64,000 nt of DNA from Thermoactinomycetaceae bacterium (GCA_025449975.1 JANWIG010000047.1:1-64000); one strand, 5' to 3'. Positions 7,846 to 17,080 are shown, numbered from the stretch's first letter. Notes: generated by a model not told the origin, from the letters alone. Translations and numbers: made by a program.

Positions 7846-9198
7846 TTATCGTGTTGACCTCGATATCAAGGTGAATCCTTTTTGCAGATATCGATTCATC
7901 TCATCCGTCGGTACCAAGCTACCACCTGTTGCCCAAACAAGGTGAGTAGCTTGGTTTATCTTTTGTGTAAGCTTTTGTTCGGCGATATATTGCTGACCCG
8001 CTAAGCTTTGATATAAGCGGATGATCCCTGATAGTCCCGCAGCAGCCGACGGCTCGAGCGCAATGCCCTCCTCATCATACAATTGCCACAATCGCACAAA
8101 TAGTTCCTCATCTTTTACGGTATAAATCCCACTTAACAGCCCTTCCATCCACTTCCCAACAAAGCGTGACGCTCGTCCGACAGCCAATCCATCCGCTTCC
8201 GTTTGCAAATCGATCCCCACGTCTTGCACAGCGATCTGATCATGCAGTCCGGTGACCATCCCGAGCAACATCGCCGGAGCATGGGTGGGCTCGACGAAGA
8301 AACAATGAACATGCTTTCCAAATAGCTGCTTTAGACCAAACGCAATTCCCCCGGGAGCTCCCCCGACCCCACAAGGTAAATATACAAACAAGGGATGCTC
8401 TTCATCCACTTTCACTTGCCACTTTGCCAATTGTTCCTGTAAATGAAAGGCAGCAGCGGCATAGCCGAGAAAGAGTGCAGTTGAATTTTCATCGTCCACA
8501 AAATAACAGGTTGGGTCGCTCTCCGCCTGTTTCCGACCTTCCGCAACCGCTTGACTATAATCGGACGGATGCTCGATAACGATCGCTCCCTGCTTACGTA
8601 AAAGTTCCTTCTTCCACGGCTTGGCGTCTTTGGACATATGCACGATCACACGAAAACCCAACCGTGAACCGATGATCCCAATGCTTAATCCCAAATTGCC
8701 TGTCGACCCGACGACGATCGTATAGGAGCGCAATCGCTTCCGGATCGTCTCTTGATCAAAAAGCTGATAATCGTCAGTTATGGTGAGCCAGCCGTTATCC
8801 AAAGCCAACTTTTCAGCCAACTGCAACACTTCATAGATTCCCCCGCGCGCTTTGACGGATCCCGCGATCGGCAAATGACTATCGCATTTTAAGAACAGCT
8901 GCCCGGGTAAAGGATGACCTACGCTTTTATGAAGCCGTTCATGCATTTTTTTCACCGGACGAAGAGGCGATTCGATTCGACCTTGGTCTTTCTGTGTCTC
9001 AGGAAAAGCTTTCATCAAATAAGAGGCAAACCGCTGCCAACGCTGACCAGCCGCTTCAAGCTCTTGTTTTCCTAGCGGCAACGATAACAGCGCCTCTTCT
9101 TTTGGCTTCTGTGTCCACATCACTTCTTGGCACTGAATGATGGAGGCAAGGAGGGGAATTTGCTTTACCCACTCATCGATGGTTTTTCCAGCAATCAT
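7846..9198 (-). CDS. dsdA: D-serine ammonia-lyase (D-serine dehydratase), PLP-dependent
   Basis: 450 residues, the usual DsdA length. GSVKARGGIYEVLQLAEKLA carries the PLP lysine and matches the DsdA signature; VGSTGNLGLSIGIIGSRLGF is the phosphate-binding loop and VYLPCGVGGAPGGIAFGLK follows. It converts D-serine to pyruvate and ammonia. The ATG at 9198 follows AAAGGGAGTGAGCC; an in-frame ATG 21 codons upstream has no site. It is the last gene of the spoVA-containing operon, 59 bases after spoVAEb. Placing a D-amino-acid-removing enzyme with forespore genes hints at removal of D-serine in spores, by analogy with spore alanine racemase; that is inference. Confidence 0.88.
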   Translation of the reverse strand: MIAGKTIDEWVKQIPLLASIIQCQEVMWTQKPKEEALLSLPLGKQELEAAGQRWQRFASYLMKAFPETQKDQGRIESPLRPVKKMHERLHKSVGHPLPGQLFLKCDSHLPIAGSVKARGGIYEVLQLAEKLALDNGWLTITDDYQLFDQETIRKRLRSYTIVVGSTGNLGLSIGIIGSRLGFRVIVHMSKDAKPWKKELLRKQGAIVIEHPSDYSQAVAEGRKQAESDPTCYFVDDENSTALFLGYAAAAFHLQEQLAKWQVKVDEEHPLFVYLPCGVGGAPGGIAFGLKQLFGKHVHCFFVEPTHAPAMLLGMVTGLHDQIAVQDVGIDLQTEADGLAVGRASRFVGKWMEGLLSGIYTVKDEELFVRLWQLYDEEGIALEPSAAAGLSGIIRLYQSLAGQQYIAEQKLTQKINQATHLVWATGGSLVPTDEMNRYLQKGFTLISRSTR

Positions 9199-9257
9199 TG
9201 GCTCACTCCCTTTGATCGATATAAAAATAGCAGAGAAAGAATCCGTCTCCTCTGCTA

Positions 9258-9608
9258 TCAACCCTTCGATTTAAAAATCAGCGATGCGATAAAACTAAAA
9301 ATGATTGCAGATGAAATACCGGCACTCGTCACCTCAAAGATACCAGTAACCACCCCAATCAGTCCATACTTTTCCGCTTCTGCCATCGCTCCGTGGACCA
9401 ATGCATTGCCAAAGCTCGTAATTGGGACAGTCGCCCCTGCTCCAGCAAATTCAATCAATGGCTCATATAAGCCAAGCCCATCTAAAATCGCACCAACGAC
9501 GACAAGACTACTTGTCGTATGGGCGGGAGTTAGTTTAAAGACATCCATTAAAATTTGCCCAATCACGCAGATCAGACCGCCAACTACAAAAGCCCATAAA
9601 AAAATCAT
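9258..9608 (-). CDS. spoVAEb: Stage V sporulation protein AE (SpoVAEb)
   Basis: 116 residues with three to four membrane helices. [19 protein letters not shown] is the hallmark SpoVAE/SpoVAC motif. Part of the SpoVA channel that moves Ca-dipicolinate into the forespore and out at germination, in the inner spore membrane. The ATG overlaps the spoVAD stop (ATGA type, 4 bases). In the canonical operon spoVAEb follows spoVAD exactly as here. Confidence 0.95.
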   Translation of the reverse strand: MIFLWAFVVGGLICVIGQILMDVFKLTPAHTTSSLVVVGAILDGLGLYEPLIEFAGAGATVPITSFGNALVHGAMAEAEKYGLIGVVTGIFEVTSAGISSAIIFSFIASLIFKSKG

Positions 9609-10621
9609 TGCTTCTCATCTCCTCCTGCTTCCAGTGCCACAGCGTGAGCGATACAAGGAATGCTCTCCTTCTGCTGATAGCTGATCGGTGAGAGTAAGGC
9701 ACCCGTCGCTACCACTAGCACTTTTTTCAGCTCTCCCCTTCTCATCCGATTCATGATATGCCCAAAAACGACTGTAGCTGAACATCCTGCTCCACTTCCT
9801 CCCGAAAAAACAGGTTGGTCGGGATGGTAGATCATCAAGCCACAATCGGCATAACATCCTTTGGGAAAGCGAAAGTTCTGCTCTTCTAATAAATCATGAG
9901 CCAACGTATATCCTACCTGCCCAAGGTCGCCTGTCAGCACCAAATCATATGCTGAGGAGGATAATTGCAAATCATGAAAATGCGTCTGAATCGTATCGAC
10001 GGCCGCTGGAGCCATCGCCGCTCCCATATTAAAAGGATCAGAAACCCCCAGATCGACGATTCGCCCAATGGTCGCTGCTGTTACGCGGGGACCTTCTCCC
10101 GTCGGCGCGACGACCGCTGCTCCGGCTCCTGTCACTGTCCACTGCGCTGTCGGTGGCTTTTGCGAACCATATTCCGTCGGATAACGATATTGCTTTTCTG
10201 CTGCTGCATTGTGACTCGAAGTAGCGGAAAGGACATACTTCGCAAAACCCGCATCCACCAAGACCGAAGCGAGCGCCAGCCCTTGCATCGAAGTCGAACA
10301 AGCCCCGAAAATCCCGAGGTAGGGAATCCCCAAGGTTCGCGCCGTAAAACTACTCGTGATCACTTGGTTCATTAAGTCCCCTGATAAAAAAAACTGAATA
10401 TCTTCCTTTCGCAAGTTGGCTTTATGAATCGCCCGTTCTGTCGCTTCTTCCAATAATTTTTTTTCTGCTTTTTCAAAGCTATCTTGTCCAAACCATAAGT
10501 CTCCATGCAACAAATCAAAGTCATCGGCAAGGGGGCCTTTGGCTTCCATCGGGCCCCCGACCGCCGCTGAAGCGATAATGGTCGGTTTTCGCTTAAACAA
10601 CCACGTTCGTCCTTGAATCAC
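9605..10621 (-). CDS. spoVAD: Stage V sporulation protein AD (SpoVAD), dipicolinate-binding
   Basis: 338 residues, full length. The thiolase-like fold is visible in [30 protein letters not shown] and [15 protein letters not shown]. SpoVAD is a soluble protein that binds dipicolinic acid and sits on the outer face of the SpoVA channel. It starts at GTG (10621), immediately after the spoVAC stop, with TAGGAGG inside the end of spoVAC. The sequence is intact throughout. Confidence 0.96.
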   Translation of the reverse strand: MIQGRTWLFKRKPTIIASAAVGGPMEAKGPLADDFDLLHGDLWFGQDSFEKAEKKLLEEATERAIHKANLRKEDIQFFLSGDLMNQVITSSFTARTLGIPYLGIFGACSTSMQGLALASVLVDAGFAKYVLSATSSHNAAAEKQYRYPTEYGSQKPPTAQWTVTGAGAAVVAPTGEGPRVTAATIGRIVDLGVSDPFNMGAAMAPAAVDTIQTHFHDLQLSSSAYDLVLTGDLGQVGYTLAHDLLEEQNFRFPKGCYADCGLMIYHPDQPVFSGGSGAGCSATVVFGHIMNRMRRGELKKVLVVATGALLSPISYQQKESIPCIAHAVALEAGGDEKQ

Positions 10622-11104
10622 CTAAAATCCTCCTAAATACTTGGTAAAAATCACTTTGATCAGCGCGATGACAAAAGCAGAAAAGACACCAAAAACAATG
10701 ACAGAGCCGGCCAGCTTAAACATATTTCCTCCAACACCGAGTACATAGCCTTCGGAACGGTGTTCGATAGCCGCCGAGGACATCGCGTTGGCAAAGCCCG
10801 TAACAGGGATGAGCGTTCCAGCTCCCGCTTTTTGGGCAATATGATCATAAAAGCCAAGACCCGTCATAATCACCGACAGAAAAATCAAAGTCGCCGATGT
10901 CGGGTTTCCTGCCGTTTTCTCATTAAAATCAAAAAAATGGATATAAAACTGCGTGATTCCTTGACCAACTAGACAAATGCCCCCACCGACAAAAAAGGCA
11001 TAAAGACAGTTTTTTAAAAGTTGACGTTTGGGCTCCCGTTTTAAGGCAAAATCTTGATATTGCTGTTGGATCGGTGTTAACTTTTTTTTCTTTTTGTCAG
11101 ACAT
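10622..11104 (-). CDS. spoVAC: Stage V sporulation protein AC (SpoVAC)
   Basis: 160 residues: a basic N-terminal tail rich in lysine, then about four membrane helices with LVGQGITQFYIHFF, GAGTLIPVTGFANAMSSAA and LGVGGNMFKLAGSVIVFG. SpoVAC is the membrane component that behaves as a mechanosensitive channel for dipicolinate. It is first of the three spoVA genes and follows the DUF421 gene by 15 bases, so all are co-transcribed. Confidence 0.95.
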   Translation of the reverse strand: MSDKKKKKLTPIQQQYQDFALKREPKRQLLKNCLYAFFVGGGICLVGQGITQFYIHFFDFNEKTAGNPTSATLIFLSVIMTGLGFYDHIAQKAGAGTLIPVTGFANAMSSAAIEHRSEGYVLGVGGNMFKLAGSVIVFGVFSAFVIALIKVIFTKYLGGF

Positions 11105-11119
11105 CTTTTTTCACCTGAT

Positions 11120-11974
11120 TTATTTTAATAAATGGCGAACATCATAAATGATCGAACTTAATTCCTCTGCACAACGTTGATACATCTGTTTGCTTTTTGG
11201 ATCATCGGTATCGATTGCATACGTCTCCAAATCGGCTTTTGCTTGCTCCAATGAGTTAAGTAAAAGCTGACGCGTAGTGGGTTTGGGAATTTGTAGCGCA
11301 TCATCAAACAAATCAATATATAACTCACCCATGCTATCCACTTGGGCGATAAACACATTTTCAGGGGATACCCCGATTTTTTCCAACTCTCCCCGTAGCC
11401 AACCACGGTTTAGTCCCATCGTGGTCAACGGTTCATCCATAATGGTTCCATCCAAGATCACGGTCTGTACGCCCGTCACCGGAGCCGTCTCTACCCCTAA
11501 ATGCTGAGGAGTGATCGGCTGACGATTGGACTTGATCAGGGCATTGATCTCTCCATTGGACTCCATCACGGCAAATTCGACATCCGCTAGCGAAAAGATC
11601 TGTTTATTTCGAAGCTGCTGCAATAGATCTTCGGGTGTATAGCGAACCCTTCTCAGCTGTTCTTCCAATACTTTTCCATTCTTAATCACGACCGCTTCTC
11701 TACCGTGGATCGCATCACGAACCATTTTGCTTTTTAAGGACAAAAAGCTTAAGGCGATTCCAATGAGTCCCCAGGTGAGAAAAGCAAATATTCCATTCAC
11801 CAGATCAACCAGTTGAATGGAGATCGCTCCGGTAATCATCCCCAACACAATCACATAAGCAATTTCAAAAAAGGTCATTCGCGCTGCCATCTTCCGTCCT
11901 AAAGCACGAGTTAAAATGAGCAATAAAACGAGAAAACTAAACGAACGTATTGTGGTTTCAAGCCATTCAGGCAT
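11120..11974 (-). CDS. DUF421 (YetF-like) membrane protein with a C-terminal DUF1657-like tail
   Basis: 284 residues. Three membrane helices (about 8-95) lead into the DUF421 domain (about 95-215, with VRDAIHGREAVVIKNG and NRGWLRGELEKIGVSPENVF). The last 45 residues (SLEQAKADLETYAIDTDD and onward) match the DUF1657 small proteins nearby, so this is a DUF421-DUF1657 fusion. Such a protein stands in front of spoVAC in the mobile spoVA operon linked to high spore heat resistance; the molecular role is not established, though inner spore membrane location is expected. TAGGAGGAAATAAC precedes the ATG. Same operon as the upstream DUF1657 gene. Confidence 0.9.
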   Translation of the reverse strand: MPEWLETTIRSFSFLVLLLILTRALGRKMAARMTFFEIAYVIVLGMITGAISIQLVDLVNGIFAFLTWGLIGIALSFLSLKSKMVRDAIHGREAVVIKNGKVLEEQLRRVRYTPEDLLQQLRNKQIFSLADVEFAVMESNGEINALIKSNRQPITPQHLGVETAPVTGVQTVILDGTIMDEPLTTMGLNRGWLRGELEKIGVSPENVFIAQVDSMGELYIDLFDDALQIPKPTTRQLLLNSLEQAKADLETYAIDTDDPKSKQMYQRCAEELSSIIYDVRHLLK

Positions 11975-11985
11975 GTTATTTCCTC

Positions 11986-12192
11986 CTAATATCCCTTATA
12001 CTGGGGCTCCTCCAATTCCATGTGTTTTATTCGTTTCTGCAGGCGATCAATAATGGGCTGCAACTGATCTGCATTTCGTTGAAAAGACTTGCGAGCCGTT
12101 TGATCTTGGCTTAGTATACTGTAACGTTCCAAAGTAGCTTTCGCTGATTTTAAACTGACTAAGGTTTGCTTTACACGTGAATAGGTTGTCAT
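11986..12192 (-). CDS. DUF1657 family small protein, copy 2
   Basis: 68 residues, helical, ending LEEPQYKGY, which parallels the EEPQYRQ end of the 6496-6699 protein. First gene of the DUF421-spoVAC-spoVAD-spoVAEb-dsdA run. CTGGAGGGATTGAA precedes the ATG. A TGAATA ... CAAATTTTA pair about 45 to 20 bases upstream could be a forespore promoter, less convincing than the one at 6445. Function is unknown; association with spoVA genes is the best clue. Confidence 0.86.
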   Translation of the reverse strand: MTTYSRVKQTLVSLKSAKATLERYSILSQDQTARKSFQRNADQLQPIIDRLQKRIKHMELEEPQYKGY

Positions 12193-12250
12193 TTCAATCC
12201 CTCCAGTTGTAAAATTTGAAACTAGGCGGTTTTTTATTCATCTTCAACAT

Positions 12251-12274
12251 AAAAAAACCACCTATTACAGGTGG
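12251..12274 (-). terminator. Terminator between the second GAF/SHOCT-like module and the spoVA operon
   Basis: CCACCT/AGGTGG stem with a 5-base loop and seven Ts in the minus direction. It separates the 57-codon gene from the DUF1657 gene, so the spoVA operon should have its own promoter within about 60 bases. Confidence 0.82.
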
Positions 12275-12315
12275 GGAAGCGAACCAATCTGCCATAAATG
12301 AAGTCGCTGATTTAT

Positions 12316-12489
12316 TTAACGTATTCGACTGACGAATTTATCAAATTTTTCCTTGAGTGCGAGCCGCTCATGATCAAATAATCCATTTTTCATCTTATCC
12401 ATAAGCTGTTTTCGGGAAATGGTTCCCTCACGATATAGTTTGTTTAGATGCTGTCTCTCTTTTTGTGAAACCCTTTCAGGCTCACCCAT
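12316..12489 (-). CDS. 57-residue SHOCT-like protein, copy 2
   Basis: Begins MGEPERVSQKERQHLNKLYR; the ATG overlaps the end of the GAF gene by 8 bases. The core LNKLYREGTISRKQLMDKMK followed by NGLFDHERLAL aligns closely with the copy at 5277-5447. Coupled translation with a GAF-membrane protein is conserved in both copies. SHOCT-like hairpin by eye; role unknown. Confidence 0.75.
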   Translation of the reverse strand: MGEPERVSQKERQHLNKLYREGTISRKQLMDKMKNGLFDHERLALKEKFDKFVSRIR

Positions 12490-13390
12490 GCAGACTTACC
12501 TCCTTCTGTTTTACATCCAAATAAACGAGTGGGTATATTAAACTGGCAAACAAAACAATCCGATCAATCTCGATGCTTTCATAGGCATTGGCGGGTTCCC
12601 CAGTAACAGATAAAACACCGATTCGTAAGGATTTATCGTCACCAGCTTTTAGAGGAACACAAAGGATGCTTCGATAATATTTTTTATTATTCACTTTACG
12701 ATCATATTCACAATGCTCCGCCTCTATGTCAGGAATGTAATAAATCTGATTGGTTCGCCAAGCCCGTCCAGCGGCACTTTCATCGATCAAAGGCTCATAT
12801 TCCCTGACGCGATGGGAATGACCACTGGAATGCGCATAGTGGATCAACCGGTCCGGTTTCTCCGGATGTCTTACATGGATCACCACACGTGGACGCTTTT
12901 CTCGAAACCCTTTGATGGTATTGACAAGATAGTCAAATAAATTTTTGTAAATATCATCCCGATTTAGATAAAAATTTTCGCGATTCGCCATCGCTAAATT
13001 GACTTCTTCCTTGGTATACATAATTTGTGACATGAAATAGGTTTCATCCGCATATTTTTCATCCAGCTCCTCATACAACTGCGTACTCTCGTTCAACATT
13101 TGATTGAGACGATTGGTTTCTTCATTGAGCGATTCTGCTTTTTTCTCTAACTCTAGTTTTTCTGTTTGCAGTTGCTTAATTTGCTCTTCTAGATTTTTCA
13201 CAGATGGCTTTGCTTGTTCTCCCTCTTCTTTGCTTCTACCTAATAAATCACTCTTCCCAGTAGAAAAACGATATAAATAGATGATCGCAATGAGAACCAG
13301 AGTAATAGCGAAAATGATTTTGAAAAAATCAGAAAACCATCCGCCGTCGACGAGTAGCTTTTCCACTAACTTTATCAGATCCTCAACCAT
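12482..13390 (-). CDS. Membrane-anchored coiled-coil GAF-domain protein, copy 2
   Basis: 302 residues from the ATG at 13390, which follows AAAGGAGGATGATTGG; an earlier in-frame ATG lacks a site. One transmembrane helix (about 20-43), a long coiled coil (about 62-115, LQTEKLELEKKAESLNEE) and a GAF-like region (about 145-290: VVIHVRHPEKPDRLIHYAHS, ESAAGRAWRTNQIYYIPDI, LCVPLKAGDDKSLRIGVLS). It shares long blocks with copy 1 (DETY.MSQIMY, GFREK.P, HYAHSSG, SAAGRA), so the two arose by duplication. Likely a sensor or scaffold protein; the ligand is unknown. It lies upstream of the spoVA operon on the same strand, separated by a terminator. Confidence 0.8.
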   Translation of the reverse strand: MVEDLIKLVEKLLVDGGWFSDFFKIIFAITLVLIAIIYLYRFSTGKSDLLGRSKEEGEQAKPSVKNLEEQIKQLQTEKLELEKKAESLNEETNRLNQMLNESTQLYEELDEKYADETYFMSQIMYTKEEVNLAMANRENFYLNRDDIYKNLFDYLVNTIKGFREKRPRVVIHVRHPEKPDRLIHYAHSSGHSHRVREYEPLIDESAAGRAWRTNQIYYIPDIEAEHCEYDRKVNNKKYYRSILCVPLKAGDDKSLRIGVLSVTGEPANAYESIEIDRIVLFASLIYPLVYLDVKQKEVSLHG

Positions 13391-13514
13391 CCAATCATCC
13401 TCCTTTACCATTATGGTAGTTTATGGAAATATCGGCTGATTGTTTACTCTTTCTCCTTATTACAAGTTATACTTTATCTTTTATTTATATGATTCTTTTT
13501 TTTTACTTGAAAAA

Positions 13515-13556
13515 CAAAAAACACCTGATGACTTTGGATTTCGTCAACAGGTGTTC
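13515..13556 (-). terminator. Intrinsic terminator of the metallo-hydrolase gene
   Basis: Long stem AACACCTG.TGAC/GTCA.CAGGTGTT with a 10-base loop and T-tract in the minus direction, just past the gene at 13584. Confidence 0.88.
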
Positions 13557-13583
13557 TATTGAATGGTCTTCCTTTCTATTATT

Positions 13584-14456
13584 TCAAACCCGAGCACCCA
13601 CCGTCTCTACACCATTGGCAAAATATCGAATGACTAGACGTTCGAGCGGCTCCAACCTACGTCCCAGCTCTTTTGAGAGGGCAGAAATCATCGCTTCAAA
13701 CTCTCCATGCATCTTTAACGTAATCTGACAGAATAGCTTTAATAAATCGGTATAAATACGAAATTGGGTCTTAGACAACGGGATATCGTGAGACAATACA
13801 TACAAATCGGCATCGTAATTTTCCAGACGTTTTAAAAGAGCTTGTGTCCCTTCAACGGTATACCGCCATTGTTCTCCTTTGTAATCTGGATATAAACAGT
13901 CTCCCAAAAATAGCACCTTATCTTCTTTGACATAGACTACCGAGGAATCGTCAGCATGATCTCCACCGACATGTTCGATCAGACAATGAATGCCACCTAA
14001 ATCCAGCTCCATTCGCTCCGAAAAAGTCATACTCGGTAAGATAATGGGAATTTTGCGATTGTCTCCCCATTCCTTTTTAATCATTTCCGCAGAAAAAGAG
14101 CTCTCGATCCCTGCTTTCACTCGTTGGTTCAACGCCTCATCGGTCCAAGAAAGATGTTGCATTTTTTCAATCTCTTGCTTGGTCCCTTCCGAAGCGATAC
14201 AAGGAAGATTTAAATAATATGCACCAAAGACATGCTCCCAATGGCCATGTGTGAGGACAACTTGACTTGGCTTTGCGATCGGATATTTATCTAACTCTCT
14301 AAGAAAAAGCTCGGCATGAGCTGATGAATTTCCAGCATCCACTAGTAGAGTATGTTTCTCTCCGCTGATGGCAGCGAGAAGAGGGCGGTCAGTATCCGCG
14401 TCCGGCGGTAAGTATAGGATATGCTCAGTCAAACGATGAAGCTGCTGATCAAACAT
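13584..14456 (-). CDS. Metallo-beta-lactamase-fold hydrolase
   Basis: 290 residues. The metal site is THGHWEH near residue 70 (HxHxxEH, a variant of HxHxDH), then HVGGDHADDSSVVYV and VLFLGDCLYPDY, with SHDIPL near 230 as the last ligand region. GGGAGAAAGACGG precedes the ATG. The C-terminal 50 residues (helical, FEAMISALSKELGRRLEPLE) go beyond the minimal fold. Family members hydrolyse esters, thioesters or lactones; the substrate cannot be told from sequence. It is a monocistronic gene with its own terminator. Confidence 0.82.
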   Translation of the reverse strand: MFDQQLHRLTEHILYLPPDADTDRPLLAAISGEKHTLLVDAGNSSAHAELFLRELDKYPIAKPSQVVLTHGHWEHVFGAYYLNLPCIASEGTKQEIEKMQHLSWTDEALNQRVKAGIESSFSAEMIKKEWGDNRKIPIILPSMTFSERMELDLGGIHCLIEHVGGDHADDSSVVYVKEDKVLFLGDCLYPDYKGEQWRYTVEGTQALLKRLENYDADLYVLSHDIPLSKTQFRIYTDLLKLFCQITLKMHGEFEAMISALSKELGRRLEPLERLVIRYFANGVETVGARV

Positions 14457-14639
14457 CCGTCTTTCTCCCTTCGCGGTGTTCTTCTACTCAAAAGCACTCA
14501 GTTGACTATCGTCAGGCAATGTGTATTCTTTAATGAATTTGCAATAGCTGCTAAAATGGCACTTTTTTAGATCAATACCATCATATATCAATTTTTCATC
14601 GGATGCTTTAGATAGAAATGAACATCCTGTCAACAACTT

Positions 14640-14879
14640 GTGACCAAATTCACAAAAATTGCTTGTTCCGTTTGCCTGCTTCCTTCAGAAATTGGAGCAG
14701 CAAATCCCTTGTTTGCATGGATGATTGGATATTTTGTTTTCTTTAATCGCTTGATTCGATTTTGGATATTTCGTGAAAAGCATAGACAATGGAACCATAC
14801 CGAGAAGAAAGAAATTCGAAAGAGGACCGCTTTCGTGACCAAACATGATCAGCGGTCTCTCATGGATCAGGAGGAGTGA
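14640..14879 (+). CDS. Possible small membrane protein (doubtful)
   Basis: 79-codon frame from a GTG, with a hydrophobic stretch NPLFAWMIGYFVFFNRLIRF followed by a basic tail. There is no clear ribosome binding site, and its 3' end overlaps the converging sigma-54 activator gene by 13 bases. A similar-sized frame exists on the other strand. Kept because the single membrane helix plus basic tail looks protein-like; it may be spurious. Confidence 0.25.
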   Translation: MTKFTKIACSVCLLPSEIGAANPLFAWMIGYFVFFNRLIRFWIFREKHRQWNHTEKKEIRKRTAFVTKHDQRSLMDQEE

Positions 14880-16963
14880 TCGGCACGCTTCTTGAGAATC
14901 TTTTGATACTTTCTACTGACCGAGGATTGACTAATCCCCAACATTTTGGCGGCCAAAGTGGTCGTCTTATATCGTTCCATCGCTAATAAGATCAACTGCT
15001 CTTCCACTTCTTCTAGCGCTTGCTGCAATGGCATCATTTCTGTGATGATCGGCTTTCCCTTCATCGTGGTTTTCTTCCACTGCAAAAGATCATAGATTCG
15101 CCCTGCTGTAATCGTCTCTTCTTCCGTCGTGACCGCTACTCGTTCGATCACATTTTGTAACTCCCGAACATTACCGGGCCAAGAATAAGCTTCCAGTAAA
15201 TTTAAGGCATCCGGAGTGAGCAACATCTGCCTTTGATAGCGTTGGTTCCATTTTTGTAAAAAATGGTAGGCTAGTAAAGGAATATCTTCTGGCCGTTCCC
15301 GCAGCGGAGGGATATGAATGGGAATCACATTTAAGCGGTAAAACAGATCTTCCCGAAACGTTCCTTCTTCCACCATCTGTTCAAGGCTTTTATTGGTCGC
15401 CGTGATAATCTGCACATCGACGGAAATCGGTTTTACCCCGCCGATGGGGATCACTTCCCTTTCCTGGAGCACGCGCAACAATTTGACTTGCAAAGCCAGG
15501 GGCATCTCGCCAATCTCATCTAAAAACAACACTCCTTGATCCGCTTGTCGAAAGTAACCGATTTTACCCTTTGGGTCCGCTCCTGTAAAAGCCCCCTTTA
15601 CGTAACCAAACAATTCACTTTCCAACAAGCTTTCCGGAATCGCTCCACAATTGATCTGTAAAAATGGTTTCTTCGCTCTAGGTCCCAATTGATGAATCGC
15701 TTTGGCAAAAACTTCTTTACCGACCCCTGATTCACCAGTAAGCAACACGGTGGAAGAATATTGCGCAATTCTTTTAAGCGATTTCATAATGCGCTCGATT
15801 TTTGGACTGCAATAAATCACATTTCGCTGAATGCTTTCCTTGATTTTTAAGTCATGTAATTCTTTTTTATATTTCTCAGATAATCGTTTCATCTGTTTGA
15901 GTTGTGTGCGCAGTTTGCTCGTCTCTGTAATATCGCGGGAAGCGATCACGATTCTCTCTAGTTTCCCTTCCTCATCGTATACAGGATTTCCCACAGCCAG
16001 TACCTTTTTTCCTTTATATCCCTCTTGGATGATCGATACCTTCCCTTGTTTTTCTAAAACGAGACGGGTCACACTGGGATGAAATAGCCCTTGTTTCTCT
16101 AACTCAATCAGGTTTTTCCCGATTAAATCTTTTAAATTCCCTTTCCAAAAACCTGATATATTGCTCTCACTGGTTCTTAGCAATTCCCCCTGATCACTGA
16201 CCACCAAGATTTCATCATAAATGGTTGCTAAAATTGCTTGCAAATCTTTATTTAAATCTTTTACATAATCCAGTTCCATCGCCATCTCTTCTAGCATCGG
16301 CAAATCTTGGATGATAACGATCATCCCTGTCACTTCTCGATCATTATTAAAAATCGGATTAAACCCTACCATCACCCGCCACTGTAATGTGTGATGCAAT
16401 TGGTTTAAAATGGTCTCTCCTTTCTCAAAAACGCGTTCGATATAATCGCTGTCAAATAGTTGATCGATGTTACTATTTTTTAACTCCTCTCCTTCTCTCT
16501 TTAAGATCTGTAGGGCTTTATCATTATATTGGACAATCCGTTTCTCTTGATTGACGATTAAAATCCCCATCGGAATCGAAGAAAGAATCGTCTGAAACAA
16601 ATGACTAAATTCCTCTTGCTGAAACAAGCGGGGCAAAAGATCATCGCGACGTAGATAACCACAGATTTCATCGGTTTCCTGTTTTTTGACAATCACAATC
16701 TCTTTACTAATCAGTTGAAAAAGATCCAAAACCGCTTTGCCGCAAACGATCTGGTAGATCGATGAAAGGGGGACGAGTTCGGAGGTGAGGTTGTCAATGC
16801 GCTCATTCTTATTTATCTTGATATATCCTAAAATTTGCTTATTTTTCTCGATAAAGAGGAACGGCTCTTTATGCTTCTCTGCATAGAGCGCCATCTCGCT
16901 GAATGGAGTATTCCAATGAACTACCTGAATCGGTCGGACATCTTCCGCTGTAAAAACGAGCAT
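14867..16963 (-). CDS. Sigma-54-dependent transcriptional activator with PAS sensor domains
   Basis: 698 residues from the ATG at 16963 behind AAAGGAG. Order: a CBS-like N-terminal region (1-125), two PAS-type domains (about 130-240 and 250-355), a short coiled coil, the AAA+ domain (about 385-620) and a Fis-type helix-turn-helix (AAKMLGISQSSVSRKYQK). Hallmarks of sigma-54 contact are intact: GESGVGKE Walker A, ELFGYVKGAFTGA loop and LFLDEIGEM Walker B. It stimulates RNA polymerase bound at -24/-12 promoters. It is directly downstream of gabT, which carries such a promoter, so gabT is its likely target. The PAS domains probably sense a metabolite of GABA or related amino acid use; the ligand is unknown. 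Confidence 0.93.
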   Translation of the reverse strand: MLVFTAEDVRPIQVVHWNTPFSEMALYAEKHKEPFLFIEKNKQILGYIKINKNERIDNLTSELVPLSSIYQIVCGKAVLDLFQLISKEIVIVKKQETDEICGYLRRDDLLPRLFQQEEFSHLFQTILSSIPMGILIVNQEKRIVQYNDKALQILKREGEELKNSNIDQLFDSDYIERVFEKGETILNQLHHTLQWRVMVGFNPIFNNDREVTGMIVIIQDLPMLEEMAMELDYVKDLNKDLQAILATIYDEILVVSDQGELLRTSESNISGFWKGNLKDLIGKNLIELEKQGLFHPSVTRLVLEKQGKVSIIQEGYKGKKVLAVGNPVYDEEGKLERIVIASRDITETSKLRTQLKQMKRLSEKYKKELHDLKIKESIQRNVIYCSPKIERIMKSLKRIAQYSSTVLLTGESGVGKEVFAKAIHQLGPRAKKPFLQINCGAIPESLLESELFGYVKGAFTGADPKGKIGYFRQADQGVLFLDEIGEMPLALQVKLLRVLQEREVIPIGGVKPISVDVQIITATNKSLEQMVEEGTFREDLFYRLNVIPIHIPPLRERPEDIPLLAYHFLQKWNQRYQRQMLLTPDALNLLEAYSWPGNVRELQNVIERVAVTTEEETITAGRIYDLLQWKKTTMKGKPIITEMMPLQQALEEVEEQLILLAMERYKTTTLAAKMLGISQSSVSRKYQKILKKRADHSS

Positions 16964-17080
16964 CCTTACCACTCCTTTGAATTAACAGCCAAGAACGCGA
17001 TGGATTCCGAGTTATTTTACCTTATTACCCTTTTATAGACAAATCACTTCGCGACAAAATCATCCCTTGGCAGAAGACAT

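Noticed and set aside
9127..9684. 185-codon plus-strand frame antisense to dsdA and spoVAEb
   Set aside because: Fully antisense to two well-supported genes, with no ribosome binding site.
14630..14842. Minus-strand 70-codon frame opposite the doubtful 79-codon gene
   Set aside because: No start signal and cysteine/phenylalanine-rich random-like composition.
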